Positions 47,901 through 59,159 of a stretch of 64,000 nucleotides of DNA are shown one piece after another. The DNA comes from Kappaphycus alvarezii. Its lineage: Eukaryota > Rhodophyta > Florideophyceae > Gigartinales > Solieriaceae. Below the pieces are notes generated by a model, which did not search any database, was not told where the DNA came from, and was given only the letters and a program-made list of their open reading frames with translations. The number at the start of each line of letters is the position of its first letter. Position 1 is the stretch's first letter. The stretch lies in NCBI GenBank assembly GCA_002205965.3, contig NADL03000169.1, positions 1-64,000 on the forward strand, read 5' to 3'. Both the position numbers and the translations under genes were made by a program.

Positions 47901-50389
47901 AGACCCCCCAAAAAATTATAATGTCTACTTTTTTCATCTCGAAGAATTCTAAAAAAAGAACTTCGACCTGAGAGATGAAGAAATTATAATTTCTATATAG
48001 TTATGCTGATTCATAACCACTACATAACGAATATAAGAGATCTATATACAAATATAGCTTTCTTATTTTGCACAAAATCTTTAAAATTCTTCCAATGTAC
48101 ACAATGATGTTTTCTATCAATTTGATATCTCATGTCCTGCCTTCGTAAATTCAAGGATGCAAATAATTTTTTATCTAATACAGCATAGAAAACTCAAAAT
48201 TTGGGTCGAATGCATATAAGGGAGGTTTGGAAAATTTAATTCCCAATATTAGTGCGAATCTGTACGCAAGAACTAGCTCTGGATGGTTTGACTCTAAATG
48301 AAACGTACAAAACCATTAAACAGACTATTGGTCCTGAAAATGGGGCCCGTCAAGATTATTAAATTGCTTTGAAACTTTTCTTCTTCTTCTGTTATACATT
48401 CACTCTTGGACTTCCGGTTACTATGCATGGTTTTAATTGGACATCAATATTTTCCTTTATCGTTTCCAGGGAAAAATGGCGCATGTTGCAAAAACCTTAA
48501 TAAAAATCATGGCATATTTTATTAACGATTTCTTTGCATTTTGGAAACTTAAGTATGTACCTGACAACTTGATATTATTAAGCAGAACAGTTTCTGGACT
48601 TCTCTGTTTAGTGATGGCCACAAAAGTGATCTGAATGGTTCTCTGTCGATCAATGAGACTTATTATATCTCTCTTCTGATGGAAAATTTTCCCGAGAGAA
48701 GTGTGCATAAGTTTTGACGGCACTCTTAATAGTACGGTGTGATCTCTGTAGAACTTAGAAACTATAGACAGAGCTAATTTAATCCGAAACTCCCCTCGTT
48801 AAAAGTGGCAAGAATTACTCAATGTTCTTACGCGGACATGTCAGCGAACATTTCACTTCATTTTACATGGTGGAAGAAATATGAAGCCTAAAATTGTATT
48901 CCAGGCATTAAAAGCATGTAAACCAGAAGATATAATTATATTGATGTTTTTGGCAAAAGAGTGACTTTAAAGGATCGCTATTTTTATAATTAGTCAGAGC
49001 GCTCATAGTTTTATTGTTTAAATCTGGTTATGATTGAGGGAAATTGAAAAAATTTAAGGGTACACCTTTCTATTGAAAAAAGAACGTAAATCAGCTCTGT
49101 ATACAGAGAATAGTAAATAATGAAAAAATATGCAGAGAATCTCTATATCATAGCATACTCGAAAGAATTTATGAACGCGTCCTCGAGCTTCGATGGTTAT
49201 TTTAACGTTAATCATATTCGTACCGGTGCGTATCGAGACTGGTTCGCTTCAACTGAATCCTCTCTTTGTAATTCATTTATATTGTGACTAAGTAATGCTC
49301 TTCATACCATCTGAGACTCCATTTATTACCAAAAAGTTCATTGATTGCGTAACCAAATATTCCACAATGTCAAAAAACCAGAAACATTCAGTTTCTACTA
49401 TTCTCCTGAATTGAATTGTCAAATTGAGGTATGTTAATTCTGGTATTTACTGTTTTTACGAAGTCAAGTTTTGCCACGTTGCCTTTTTATTTTAAGAAAA
49501 GGAAAACCTGTCTTGTTTTTAATTTTCAATCCACCAAGGTTAGTTCGTGAGTATAACTGAATAGTACATTTTTATTTGGAGAAATCGTATATTTGCAGTT
49601 TGCACACTTACAGGAAAATTTTAATTGCGAATAATTTTTGAGCCGATATTGAATTAAGAAATACCAACTTTGTTCTGATCCACGACTAAAACGCTTATGA
49701 ATATATATATTTCGTTTATTGCTTACTGGAATATTAAAAAAACTTTTTTCATGAACTGAAAACTTAAATGGGCTAAGTGAATACTGGATCCTCGATATCT
49801 CTTTCCCGAATAAAACATTTGCCACGATTTTTGGATAGCGTAAATCATCAGAGCATGTTTGACAATAATTTATTTTTTTATTTAAGTTTTACGAACAAGC
49901 TTGAACCGAAAATTACTAAAAGATTATTTTTTCAACAAAAAAAAGGATTTTATGTCATTTATATCCCGTGAATTAAACATGATTACATATTTATATACAA
50001 AACTTCAATGTTATGAACTTTATTTATTCTACTTTTACCTCTTTATTATTGCCACTTTTGACAGTTACGTGAGTATGAGCTCTGTATATTCTACAATATA
50101 GTTATTCATAACTGTTTCCATTATAATATCAAATTTCTCACAATTAATCCTTAAAGACTGTTTCAAAAATTATCATTATGTCATAAATATTCTTGGATTA
50201 CTAGAATATTTCTACTTTCGGAAAAAAGAATTGAGTCTATAAATTAAAATCTTAACATACTGCATAAAGAATACAACTATTCCCATGAGACACAAGATAG
50301 GTTTTTGCGTGATTTTCAAGAATTTATAAACTCGACAATATTGTATGATTATATTTGATATGAGAGAGTCATTTATTTACATTTTGATG
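44950..50389. other. AT-rich stretch without recognised genes
   Basis: Apart from the inverted-repeat element at 47257-47699 nothing is readable. The longest open frames (88-99 codons, at 48457-48723 and 49526-49825 on the minus strand) are isolated and show no domain. Confidence 0.45.
47257..47699. mobile_element. MITE/foldback-like element with 33-37-bp terminal inverted repeats
   Basis: CTAGTGTCTAT ... CCTCATATGAG at 47257-47293 is the inverse of CTCATATGAGGAC ... ATAGACACTAG at 47667-47699, enclosing about 370 bases with no coding potential. The ends begin with CTAG on both sides. No obvious target duplication was found, so the class is open. Confidence 0.65.
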
Positions 50390-50781
50390 GTTCAAACCAA
50401 GGTTGCAGTAAACGTGTCGGTTCGCGGTACATAAACGAGTGCAAGTCCAGGTACATTGGACATGTACTTGTTCCCAAAAAAGGAGGGCTTTGTACTGTAC
50501 TTGTGCTACTGTACATTGAAAATAAAACTATTAATGCCCGGACTTGTACCTGTTTTTATTATATACGTGCCCTGGGCATGTACTAATCAATGAAAAGACT
50601 ACACATGTACCATGTATAGACTATTGCAGTACCAATCAACACATAAATGCCAGCCGATAATGTTCTTGGGCATCTGACAGACTCTTCCGACACCTGCACA
50701 AAACTTCCAAAGTAGGCAGGTACATCGACAGCCAGCAAAACTACCCTGATACCCAACCTCTCACTTCGAACAAAACGCCTA

Positions 50782-52678
50782 ATGGCTGACGCCATGAACG
50801 ACCATCAAAGGTCCCCTCCTGCAAAACCAGAACAAAATGCCACAACAACCGGATCAGAACCTAATAGCGACGCAAATGGTTCCAGCATTCTTCAAATTGC
50901 AACTAAACATGGAAAACAACAAGAGGGCTGGAAAAAAAGCCCTGCTTTGATTCTACAGGCCTGTTGGAAATTCCAAATTTGCATGTACTGTTTGTTCTCC
51001 GAATCTCCAGAACCTTTCAACGTTGAATAAGAGAGACAGAAAAGGCGTACTCTCATTTAAGGTCAATGCAGGAACGAATTCGTTTCGACGCCATTTGAAA
51101 GAGCACCACAGGACTGATGGCTGAATTTGAGAGGATGAATGACAAATGGGAACTGGTTAGGAAGAAACTGAAGATAGTTCAGACTATCCTTGCTACGCAC
51201 CAAAAGTACAATCCGACCTCAAGCACAGCGAAAGAAATCAACAAGAATCTATTTCTCATGGTCGTTAGGCAGGTCTACCATTTTCATTTGTCTAGCATCC
51301 TGACTTTCTCCGCTTTGTAAACATCATCAATCCGAGAGTTAGAATTCCGGATAGAACTACACTCGGGAGAAGATTATTCCTGAGTTCACCAAGAATATTG
51401 AGGAAAGCATGGTCAAGCCAAGATTGTCTACTCTACATTCCGTGAGTATTCGTTTGAAATTTGGATGAGTAGAAGATGCCAGGACATCTTTGATCTTATC
51501 TCCCACGGTATTGACAAGAATTTCGAAAACTTTCAGGTTTGCCTTTGCCTGAGTGAATGTGAACACAAGTGGCGAAGATTTGAGCATGGTAAGAAAGCAT
51601 GGTATGAGGCATGCAAGCAGGAAGGGCTTCCTCAAAGGCTGATTCCAACTCCAGTTAAAACGAGGTTTTCAGCTTCATTGTCATGATGCGAACGATGTTA
51701 CAACACAAGGATGTTGTCTCGAAATTTTTTGGTTCCCAGCCCGATAGAAATCTTCGGAAACGAGTTCCCACTCAGGTGACATGGGATGTTGTTCTGTTTA
51801 TTGTTGAAACATTGGAACCTCTGATTTTTCTAAGCCTGAAAAGTCAAAAGATGTGCTGTTCTGTAAGTGAAGCAATTAATGAAATCGTGCAAGTCTATCT
51901 GCTCTTCAAAGAGAATTGTCAAACAATTCATCCTGTCCCAGGCGATGATTTTGAAATGCAACTTCAAATGATGAAGTCAAAGATGTCATCGGTTGTATGT
52001 GAGTCGTCTGCAGACATACTGCTCCCATTATTTAAATTTCAAGATCTCCACGGAACATTCTTGTATCATTATATAGCCATCGTCTTTGATCCATAGCTTA
52101 AGAACATGAAGAGTACGTTGATGACTCTTCACAAGTCCGATTTAGCTAGGGGAAGGGCAATAGCGAAACAATATGATGAAGAAGTCATTTTTCCTTTACT
52201 ATAAGTGTCAAAAAGAAGATCACTGCTGCAACGGATAACGAATTAAGTAATGAAAGCACGTCTATGAAATCGCCACACAATGATCAAGTGGAGGGTTGCT
52301 TTCTTGACTGTCAACAAGACGGAGAGGGCGATTCAGTATCATGGACTCGGTGAAAGCTAAGTTTCAAACTTACAGGAGAGATTTTTACGCTGGAACTAAT
52401 TTGTAGAAGCTCAAGTGGATGTATCAGAAAGAGTCGATGTTCCCAACAGTTGCTTACTTAGCCCTTTTTTTCTCGGTATACATGCAACTCAAATTGATAA
52501 TGAGCGTGTGTTCGGTCTGGCTGGTAGACTTTGCAGTTCCCTTAGAAACCGAGTGTCTACTACATCTATCAACAGTGTCGTGACTATTGCCAAGACTTTT
52601 ACTTCGTTTGCTGACGATCAAGATACTTTCAGAACTGTTGAAGAGTTTAGCGACTTTCTTCTAGTGGGAGGAATCTGA
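50782..52678 (+). pseudogene. hAT-family transposase, degenerate
   Basis: The order of pieces is that of a hAT transposase. An N-terminal region at 50782-51030 ends in CMYC and is followed out of frame by NSFRRHLKEHHRTDG, together a BED-type CCHH finger. The RNase H-like region has KHGMRH/KKAWYEACKQEG, LPQRLIPTPVKTRFSAS and MMRTMLQHKDVV, then IVFDP with a stop and LKNMKSTL. At 52460-52590 the C-terminal dimerisation block is FLGIHATQIDNERVFGLAG and LRNRVSTTSINSVV. There are at least five stops or frameshifts. Terminal inverted repeats and an 8-bp target duplication were not found; GTAC-rich sequence at 50.43-50.64 kb and 53.02-53.08 kb may be the worn ends. Confidence 0.8.
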
Positions 52679-53079
52679 GGTTGCTAAAGATTGTTGGAGC
52701 AGTAAAAAAAGTGTGCTTATCCGCCAGAGGAATCACTGTCACATAGTTCCCGGTACTGCAAATTGGCCATTGAAAGAAATGAATGGCATCTAGAATCTAG
52801 CCCTCGCCTAATGAGATCTTGGCTACGAAAGCTATTCCCACTGCTAGGTGGAGATATATTGCTACAAGTAAAACCAAGACGGGTCATCAGTCTAGAACCA
52901 GACTCCAAACGGCAGTTCCTTGTATCCTCTGACCCACACGATTAATCGTTGTGGTTTTAGCGTGCACGCTCCGGTTTTTCTGGTGAATTACCACTTGTAC
53001 CCACTAGACTGTAGGGCCTTTTGGGTTAGTACAAGTACATGTTCGATTTTTGTTGTATTTATATTGTACTTGTACATGT

Positions 53080-54600
53080 CTGCTTTATGTGGCCTCTACG
53101 TCAACGCGAGGAAGACGCGCATTCACTGAACGAACACGCTCCTGCCGGACCGCACGGACTTACTCCGGGAATTTCCTCTCTTCGAGTGCTCGCGCGACGG
53201 CTTCGGGCTCCTAGGAGCGCCGATGGGCAACTGGGCCTTCACCTGTGCATACCTATGGGGCAAGGTCGATGGGTGCCGCGCAACCTCCGACTGCTGACCC
53301 ACGGTGACCCCCGTGCCCGTTTCCGCATGCACGGCTGTGCGCGTCGGCATCCCGTCACCCGATTTCCGCGCGCCGACCCACAACACTCGGCCCCCGCTGT
53401 ACAATCCTCTGACGTCCTGCAGAGGTCGTCATACTCCGAGCTACACGGATCGCCCTTACAGACACTGCATGGGACCAAGTCAAGCTACCGATTCACCAGG
53501 AGGTCAGTGATTTACCTTCATCTCCCGTTCCTACACGGCTCGGTTGCAGCTAGTATCATCGACGCGGCTCCGGCCAGTGAGAGATCCGCATCGCACACTA
53601 CGCAACGTTCCACCGCCGTCTCCGGTCACCGATACCGGGTGACAGGGCGTTCCTGGCCGACCAGCCTTGCCGCGAATCCGTGACGTCGCAATGTATCCCC
53701 AGGCGTCCGTACTCCGTCGACATTGGCCCATTCGACCCATGCCTGCTTGCTGCCAAACCATCTAACCTCGAAACCTTCCTAAATGGTGTGCAGCAGGAGG
53801 CACAGGCAAGGGTCCACTGGCGCGACGACTCATGGGTGAAACACCCAACCCGGCTCAGCACAGCACTCAAAAAGTTCGACATCGGATTCGTGGCCTGGCG
53901 TTCCGGAACATCCCCGCCGCCGCTTTCTCATCGCTCATCCCACAACCGCAACAGTGGTGTCCTTGGCCCACTGGCAGACCATGCTCCGCCGGCACCTCGC
54001 CTCCCCGTATATGACGACTGCACCGCCACAACTCGCTACGCAACATTTGATCCTACCACGTTGCTCGCGTGCGGGCCTGGACTGCAAATACGAAGTCCTG
54101 CTTCTTGTCCGGGAACGAATATCCGCCCTGCGGACATTCTCATGCAACCCTCCTGCCCACAGGCCAACAGGTCCGCCACATAGCCTGCGATCTTACCGTT
54201 TTCTCTCCTTTTAAAACAAGCGTACAAAGAAGGCCACGCAAATGGCCGGCGGTGCCGCCGACATTGCCCACCGGGACAAAGTCAAAGACTTGGATGGCAA
54301 ACTGGTACGCCCGATCCTGCCCCCTTCGCACAACACCCTCCAGGAACCGAACTTCAAGTTTCAGCCCGTGGCTTTCGACTCCTTCGGTGCCCCATCCCCC
54401 GCTCTATTCTTTTCCTCGAAGACTTCATCCCGCGCATCGCTGAGAAGTTCAACACAGCCACAGGAGTGATCCGCAGACGTATTTATCGGCGCAGAAGTTG
54501 CACACTGTGGTCTTCTGTTGCAATGACGATTCTATAGCGAGCCCCACTGCACGTGCCGGACGTGGAACATCCATTTAGTTCTTAGCCGTATAGTCAGTCC
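53080..54600 (+). pseudogene. Non-LTR retrotransposon ORF2 C-terminal fragment, copy 1
   Basis: The recognisable blocks are VRHRIRGLAFRNIPAAAFSS (about 53850), LAHWQTMLRRHL (about 53970), AGLDCKYEVLL (about 54080), NIRPADILMQ (about 54120), ACDLTVFSPF (about 54190), HRDKVKDL (about 54275) and RRRIYRRRSCTLWSSVAM (about 54465-54525). The order zinc-ribbon/RPADIL/DLTV resembles the C-terminal nuclease-like part of LINE pol proteins. Frames change between blocks. The 3' end falls near 54560 (CCACTGCACGTGCCGG). Copies 2 and 3 at 58.2-60.35 kb are the same family in the opposite orientation. No poly(A) is seen. Confidence 0.65.
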
Positions 54601-55969
54601 TGCAGTGTACACGATAGATACTCAATGAAGTAAAGTTTCTTCAATTTAGTCGGATCCTGCAGCAGACACCCGTTTTACTGATGCCATAAAGTTACTACAG
54701 AATTGTATTTGCCCTGCTGAATTTTTTCTTTATTTGTCCCTGGTACATTTGAAATATTTATGTTCATGAACTGTCTTTGGATTTTTTTAGGGATGACACC
54801 TGTCGGTACATGACTCGGACTTCAATCGGTCCCCTTCGTTCTTTGTACTTGGGACAAGTGATTCTTACATCCCCACTGCAACATTGGTTCAAACAACGTT
54901 TTATTATTGGAATCGACATTTTTGTCGTATGTATAATGAATAAGTTTGTTGAAAAAGTTTGATATTATGTTGTTTAAAATTAATCTTTCTACCTAATAGT
55001 CTGTCCAAATTTGTACTATTAAATTTTCACTGGGTCAAAACTAGAGGATTTTAATTTTAATTCTTTACTTTAATGAGTGTCATGGGAGATAATTTTCGAT
55101 ACAAAAAGAACGATTATCATATTTGAACTATTAAAAGTTTCTAGGTGTATAATTTATTTATAAGAAGGTCTTTAATTGTTCACTTTCTGCAGGTTAGATA
55201 TATGAAAGATTACGTGAAAAAATGTTTCCTTCGAAACAGTCCTGGGTCTTAAATTTCATTTTTTCTTTACAGCTATTCGATTAGCAGGTTATATTATTAT
55301 TATTTTCAAATGAAGTTGAACTAGACATCAAAAATAGATTTTTATCTCGCCCAAAAATTCAAATACATACTTAGAATCTTTTTCTAGGGGTGAAATTGGG
55401 GTGCTTTACTGATTAAGGATGCAGGACGGCTATTTCCGGAGGACTTGGGGGACAGTTCTGTATAATGGAGAGTCTGAAAATGAGGTTGAGTCATGAGAAC
55501 TTTTTCTAGTATCATTAAACAATCTATATATTATTTTGAGGCCTTTAAAATGCCATTGGTATGCTTTTACTTTTTTCTTCTTGTATAGGCCTTTATGAAG
55601 ACATTTCACTAAAAATTTGAAGATGTCTTCGCAGTGAATGAATTATTTTCAGAATCAAAAATTAATATAAGAGTTCTTGTGAATCTGGAAAGCTTTTTAT
55701 GATGAAGAGCTGCAGGAATTTCTCAGGAGTTAGGAATTTTTTGCTTTAAACCTTGCCTTATCCAAGATATTTGAAGTTAAAGTGCATATTTTTTTGTCCA
55801 TAGCAGCATGTCAATAGCAGCTAGGAGTGTTTCTACCGACGTTGGTATCAATAACAAGAGCAATTAAGTGTTGGCAAATAACATATGTACGGCAGTTGAT
55901 GCACTTCTAAATCCACCATAGTGAGAATCCGGTGCAGCAATTAGCATCAACAGCAGTTTCATCATTCAA
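54601..55969. other. AT-rich stretch without recognised genes
   Basis: No open frame of more than about 60 codons and no repeat recognised; AT content is again high between the two higher-GC transposon clusters. Confidence 0.5.
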
Positions 55970-56640
55970 GTAAGAAATCATGTATCTTGGAATGCCGCCT
56001 TCTTAATTACGATGAGTAATATTTCTACGACGTTGCCTGAATGACCTTTTCGTATCATCTGGTGGGATTCCGTTTTCCCAGCCCATACGTCCATCAGCTG
56101 CTATGCATGACATCATATCCTTAACGGAGTCATTACCTAGTCGCAGCCTCGCTAAGACGCATCTTCATGCTCTTATACTGAAACTCTGTCTTCCTTTTGG
56201 TATAACTCAGTTCTTCTGCCTACATGGCAGGTTTCGTCCAGATTAAAGCAAGGTCAGTTTCATTTTTCTGTTCCAATAGTTTCTTCATACAGCCTCCATA
56301 TGACTTCGGAAATGCTGTCATGTTCACGAGTTCTCAAAGTGAAAAGTAACCTTCTCGGAACGGTTTTCTTTCACTTCAGGAGCACGTTTGCTCTTTGCTT
56401 ACTTTAGACGGTTGGTGGCGCCTGGATTGTGGCATTTTTGCGAGGAAAGATGAGAAATTGAGGATGGCCGTACTAAAGGATTCACCAAGAGCTCTTGTTA
56501 CAAAGGGTGTCAATTCTCGGAGCATTATACCTTTACCGAAAATACTCATTTTTCTCGATATGACAAGAGAGGATACAAAAATTGTGTTAAACACGAAATA
56601 GCAGTGCGCCAACGTAATATTCAAGTATGACATAGTACGA
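55970..56640 (-). pseudogene. Decayed gene of unknown family
   Basis: Minus-strand frames contain KTEFQYKSMKMRLSEA, then after a frameshift RLGNDSVKDMMSCIAADGRM, WENGIPPDDTKRS and GIPRYMISYLND. The 85-codon frame at 56633-56376 precedes them. The pieces look like real protein but I do not recognise a family; a transposase remnant would fit the neighbourhood. Confidence 0.4.
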
Positions 56641-56843
56641 AAATTTAATAAAAGAAAAAATTAGTACTTGCTAAAATTCTATGGTATTCAAAAAAAGATT
56701 TAGTAATAGTGCAAAGAGTACAGCCAAAATAGTAAATATTCGAGTATTTCTGCAAAGAAATTTCTTTACGCATGAACAGTTAACATCATGTTATGTGGCT
56801 CATGGTGGCCGGTGTCCTGTGGCCACAAGTTATGGTCCCGAGA

Positions 56844-56911
56844 GCCATGTACAGTACTGTACATGGCCACAAATTTGGAATGCAATAGCCATGTACAGTA
56901 CTATGCATGGC
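56844..56911. repeat. Pair of 24-bp palindromes around CCATGTACAGTACTGTACATGG
   Basis: 56844-56867 is a perfect 24-base palindrome. 56888-56911 is a diverged second copy (GCCATGTACAGTACTATGCATGGC). GTGGCCAC and GTGGCTAAG words around them also pair with each other. The GTAC words recall the block at 6.8-6.98 kb. Confidence 0.85.
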
Positions 56912-57051
56912 TCTTAGCCACAAATAGCGTGCACTGCACAACAATACAGTAGACGCGCCTCAAAACAGGCAAATAGGGGGTCTAAGGGCTGCTTTTGCAT
57001 TTTGCTAGGAATTTAGTACCAATTTGTGCGTTTTAGAAATTCGCGACTCTC

Positions 57052-57060
57052 TATATAAAG
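57052..57060 (+). promoter_or_regulatory. Candidate TATA element
   Basis: TATATAAAG lies about 25-35 bases upstream of a C/A-rich leader (CCCTAAACCACAAACTCC) that precedes the zinc-finger pseudogene. Position fits a TATA box; there is no other evidence. Confidence 0.4.
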
Positions 57061-57183
57061 GCTGGTCGACTGGGGTGCGAGCCTCGACCAGGCAAACCCT
57101 AAACCACAAACTCCAAACCCCAAACCCCAAACACCACCACCTTAAAAGTTGCCGTCCTCTACTCTGTTGTCCTTAAGGCAGTG

Positions 57184-57323
57184 GTGTCCCTTGTCTCCTT
57201 GGACTTACGGTGTGCATACCGAAGTTCAAGGGGCAATACCCATTATACTGCAGGTGTCCCTTGTCTCTTTGGACTTCGGTGCTTAGCCCGAAGTTCAAAG
57301 GGGAATACCCTCAGTGACTGCTA
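57184..57323 (+). repeat. Two tandem copies of a 70-bp unit
   Basis: GTGTCCCTTGTCTC(C/T)TTGGAC begins at 57184 and again at 57254. Each copy contains CCGAAGTTCAA(A)GGGG(A/C)AATACCC, itself able to pair with the upstream half (CTTGGACTTCGG). The copies differ by small indels. Confidence 0.85.
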
Positions 57324-57367
57324 TACTCTAAAAACCTTCCTGGAACTTCGGGTAATGTTGGAGGGTT

Positions 57368-57993
57368 AAGGAAGCCATTACGGACCCCGAGGATCATCAA
57401 AGGTACCAGGAACTCCGTCGGAGGGAAGAAAGGGAAGGCCTCGTCAACGAATCTACCGAAGGGGAGAGCTCTGCCATCACAGCTTACCAGAGCACCCCTT
57501 ATTGACGACGAGGCCGAGGAGGGGTCCGAAGAATCCGAACAGGTCTCCATCCTTGTCGGGTCTCCTTCCCAGGCTTCTAGCTACTCAAGACAACCCCTCG
57601 TTCTGCAGCCTTCGTCTCGTCCTTCCCACCGTACAACCGCCCTCGGGTCTTCTTCTGTATCTACTTCCTCCGGGCCCAGGCCCGCATTGACCTTCTGTAC
57701 TACGCTTTCAAATTGCAACGGATCGGGAAAGAAGGGAGAGGAACAAGAAAGGCAAAAGGCCTAAATTTCACTGTCGCATCTGCGACATCGAGTTTGTCAG
57801 TTCCAGGCAAAAGGCCGTCCACGAGGCTGGCGGAAGCACCAGAGGCAGAACAAGGTTAAGGGAGAGCAAGGATCCTCCGCGGTGTACCGATTGCGACATT
57901 ACTTTCGCCCAGGAGATCGACCTAGAGACCCACCGGCATAGTAACAAGCACCGGAGGAGGGTTTCCTTTCTCACCGAAAAGAAACGTAATTAG
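57368..57993 (+). pseudogene. Two-finger C2H2 (matrin/U1-like) protein gene, frameshifted
   Basis: Frames change three times. RYQELRRREEREGLVNESTEG is followed by RAPLIDDEAEEGSEESEQVSI with a Ser/Pro-rich linker, then KRPKFHCRICDIEFVSSRQKAVHEAG with the finger's second His out of frame (RKHQRQNK), and finally CTDCDITFAQEIDLETHRHSNKH. The last is a complete C-x2-C-x12-H-x5-H finger, the spacing of U1-type/matrin RNA- or DNA-binding fingers. A stop at 57993 is followed within 15 bases by an A-rich tract. Function unknown; a retroelement ORF1 or a copied cellular zinc-finger gene are both possible. Confidence 0.6.
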
Positions 57994-58006
57994 AGTATTT
58001 TATTGC

Positions 58007-58091
58007 TAAAAAAAAAAGAAAACCCAAAAAAAAGGAAAGAAAACAAAGAAAAAAAGAAAACAAAGAAAACAATCAAAAAAGGAAGAAATAA
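58007..58091 (+). repeat. A-rich tract 3' of the zinc-finger pseudogene
   Basis: About 85 bases of A runs separated by single G or C bases, directly downstream of the stop codon. This looks like an aged poly(A) tail, suggesting the upstream copy arose through reverse transcription. Confidence 0.7.
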
Positions 58092-58179
58092 TGAAATTAG
58101 AAGCCCTCGATTAGAGGTGCGAAAAAACTGAACCCCTTCCAGTGCCCAACAGAAACGAGCACTATTACATCAAATGGTT

Positions 58180-59080
58180 TCTACTGTGTCCACTGCAGGA
58201 ACCGACTATAGAGAGATATTCTTTACTCTTTACGTATCTTGAGTGTACACTGACTGGCCGACTATTCAGGTAAGAGCTAACTGGATGGACCATATCGGTC
58301 ACGTGCAGTGGGGCCCGCGATATGATGGCCATAGCCACCGACGACCACAAAGGGCACGTGATACGCTGGTAGATGCGTGTGCGAATCGTAGCGTCCGAGT
58401 GTGTCATTTCCTGGCTTCACGGGGCACAAACTCTTCGATAAATAATGTGGTATCCGGAGAAGGGGCACCGAGGGAGTCGAAAACCAGAGGCTGGAATCGG
58501 AAACCTGGGTCGCGGAGGGCAGAGAGGGAGGATCAGGCGCCTTGACAGCTTGTGCTGTAGGTTCTGCACCTTGCGCTGGTGCGTGAGGGCGGCAGCCCCA
58601 CCGGAGACTTGCGTCGCTTTGGTGATGGAGGTCTGCCTGAACGGTGACGTGATCTTCAGTGTCACGGTGGGGATGCACGAGGAGAATGTTAGCCGGCCTG
58701 TAGTCCGTCCCGGGGAGGAGATTCTCAGCTTCGAACTCGTAGTCCAGGCCGGCGGCGCGGAACACGTGCCACGCGAACACATTGCGAACTGAGTTGTGGC
58801 GGTGAATGCCTCCAAACTCTGAGACGCAGCGGTCGGCGGCATGGTCACCGTAGACATCCTTGTCCTGCTGGCAGTGGTGTTATTTCAATGCACCGAGTCT
58901 GTGTAGACTGGGAGACCGAGGTGCCTGCGCAGCATGATGCTCCAATGTGGTGATGACACCTTCGTCGCAGTGGTGGATGGGCCTATAGGAACGCCGCCGC
59001 ACCGGTGTTACGGAAGGCCAAGCCTCGAATCCGGCGACGTGTGGACGTGTTGGAGTGCAGCTAGGATGAGGCACTCTCTT
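58180..59080 (-). pseudogene. Non-LTR retrotransposon ORF2 C-terminal fragment, copy 2
   Basis: Minus-strand blocks in order: HWSIMLRRHLGLPVYTD, AGLDYEFEAENLLPGTDYRPANILL, ALTHQRKVQNL and RIYQRITCPLWSSVAMAIISRAPLHV, matching copies 1 and 3 block by block. RPANIL has lost the Asp of RPADIL. Frames shift between blocks. It ends near 58290 in the same CCACTGCACGTGACCG context as copy 1. Confidence 0.65.
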
Positions 59081-59159
59081 CCATAAATCATCCTCCCAAA
59101 ACTGCTTTGCCCTGGCCTTGCTGGCCCGATTTAGATGAGATTGCAGGTTGATAGAGCTA

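Noticed and set aside
30321-50389. Organelle-derived DNA (AT-rich)
   Set aside because: No organellar rRNA, tRNA or protein genes; the one gene relic is a Golgi-type glycosyltransferase.
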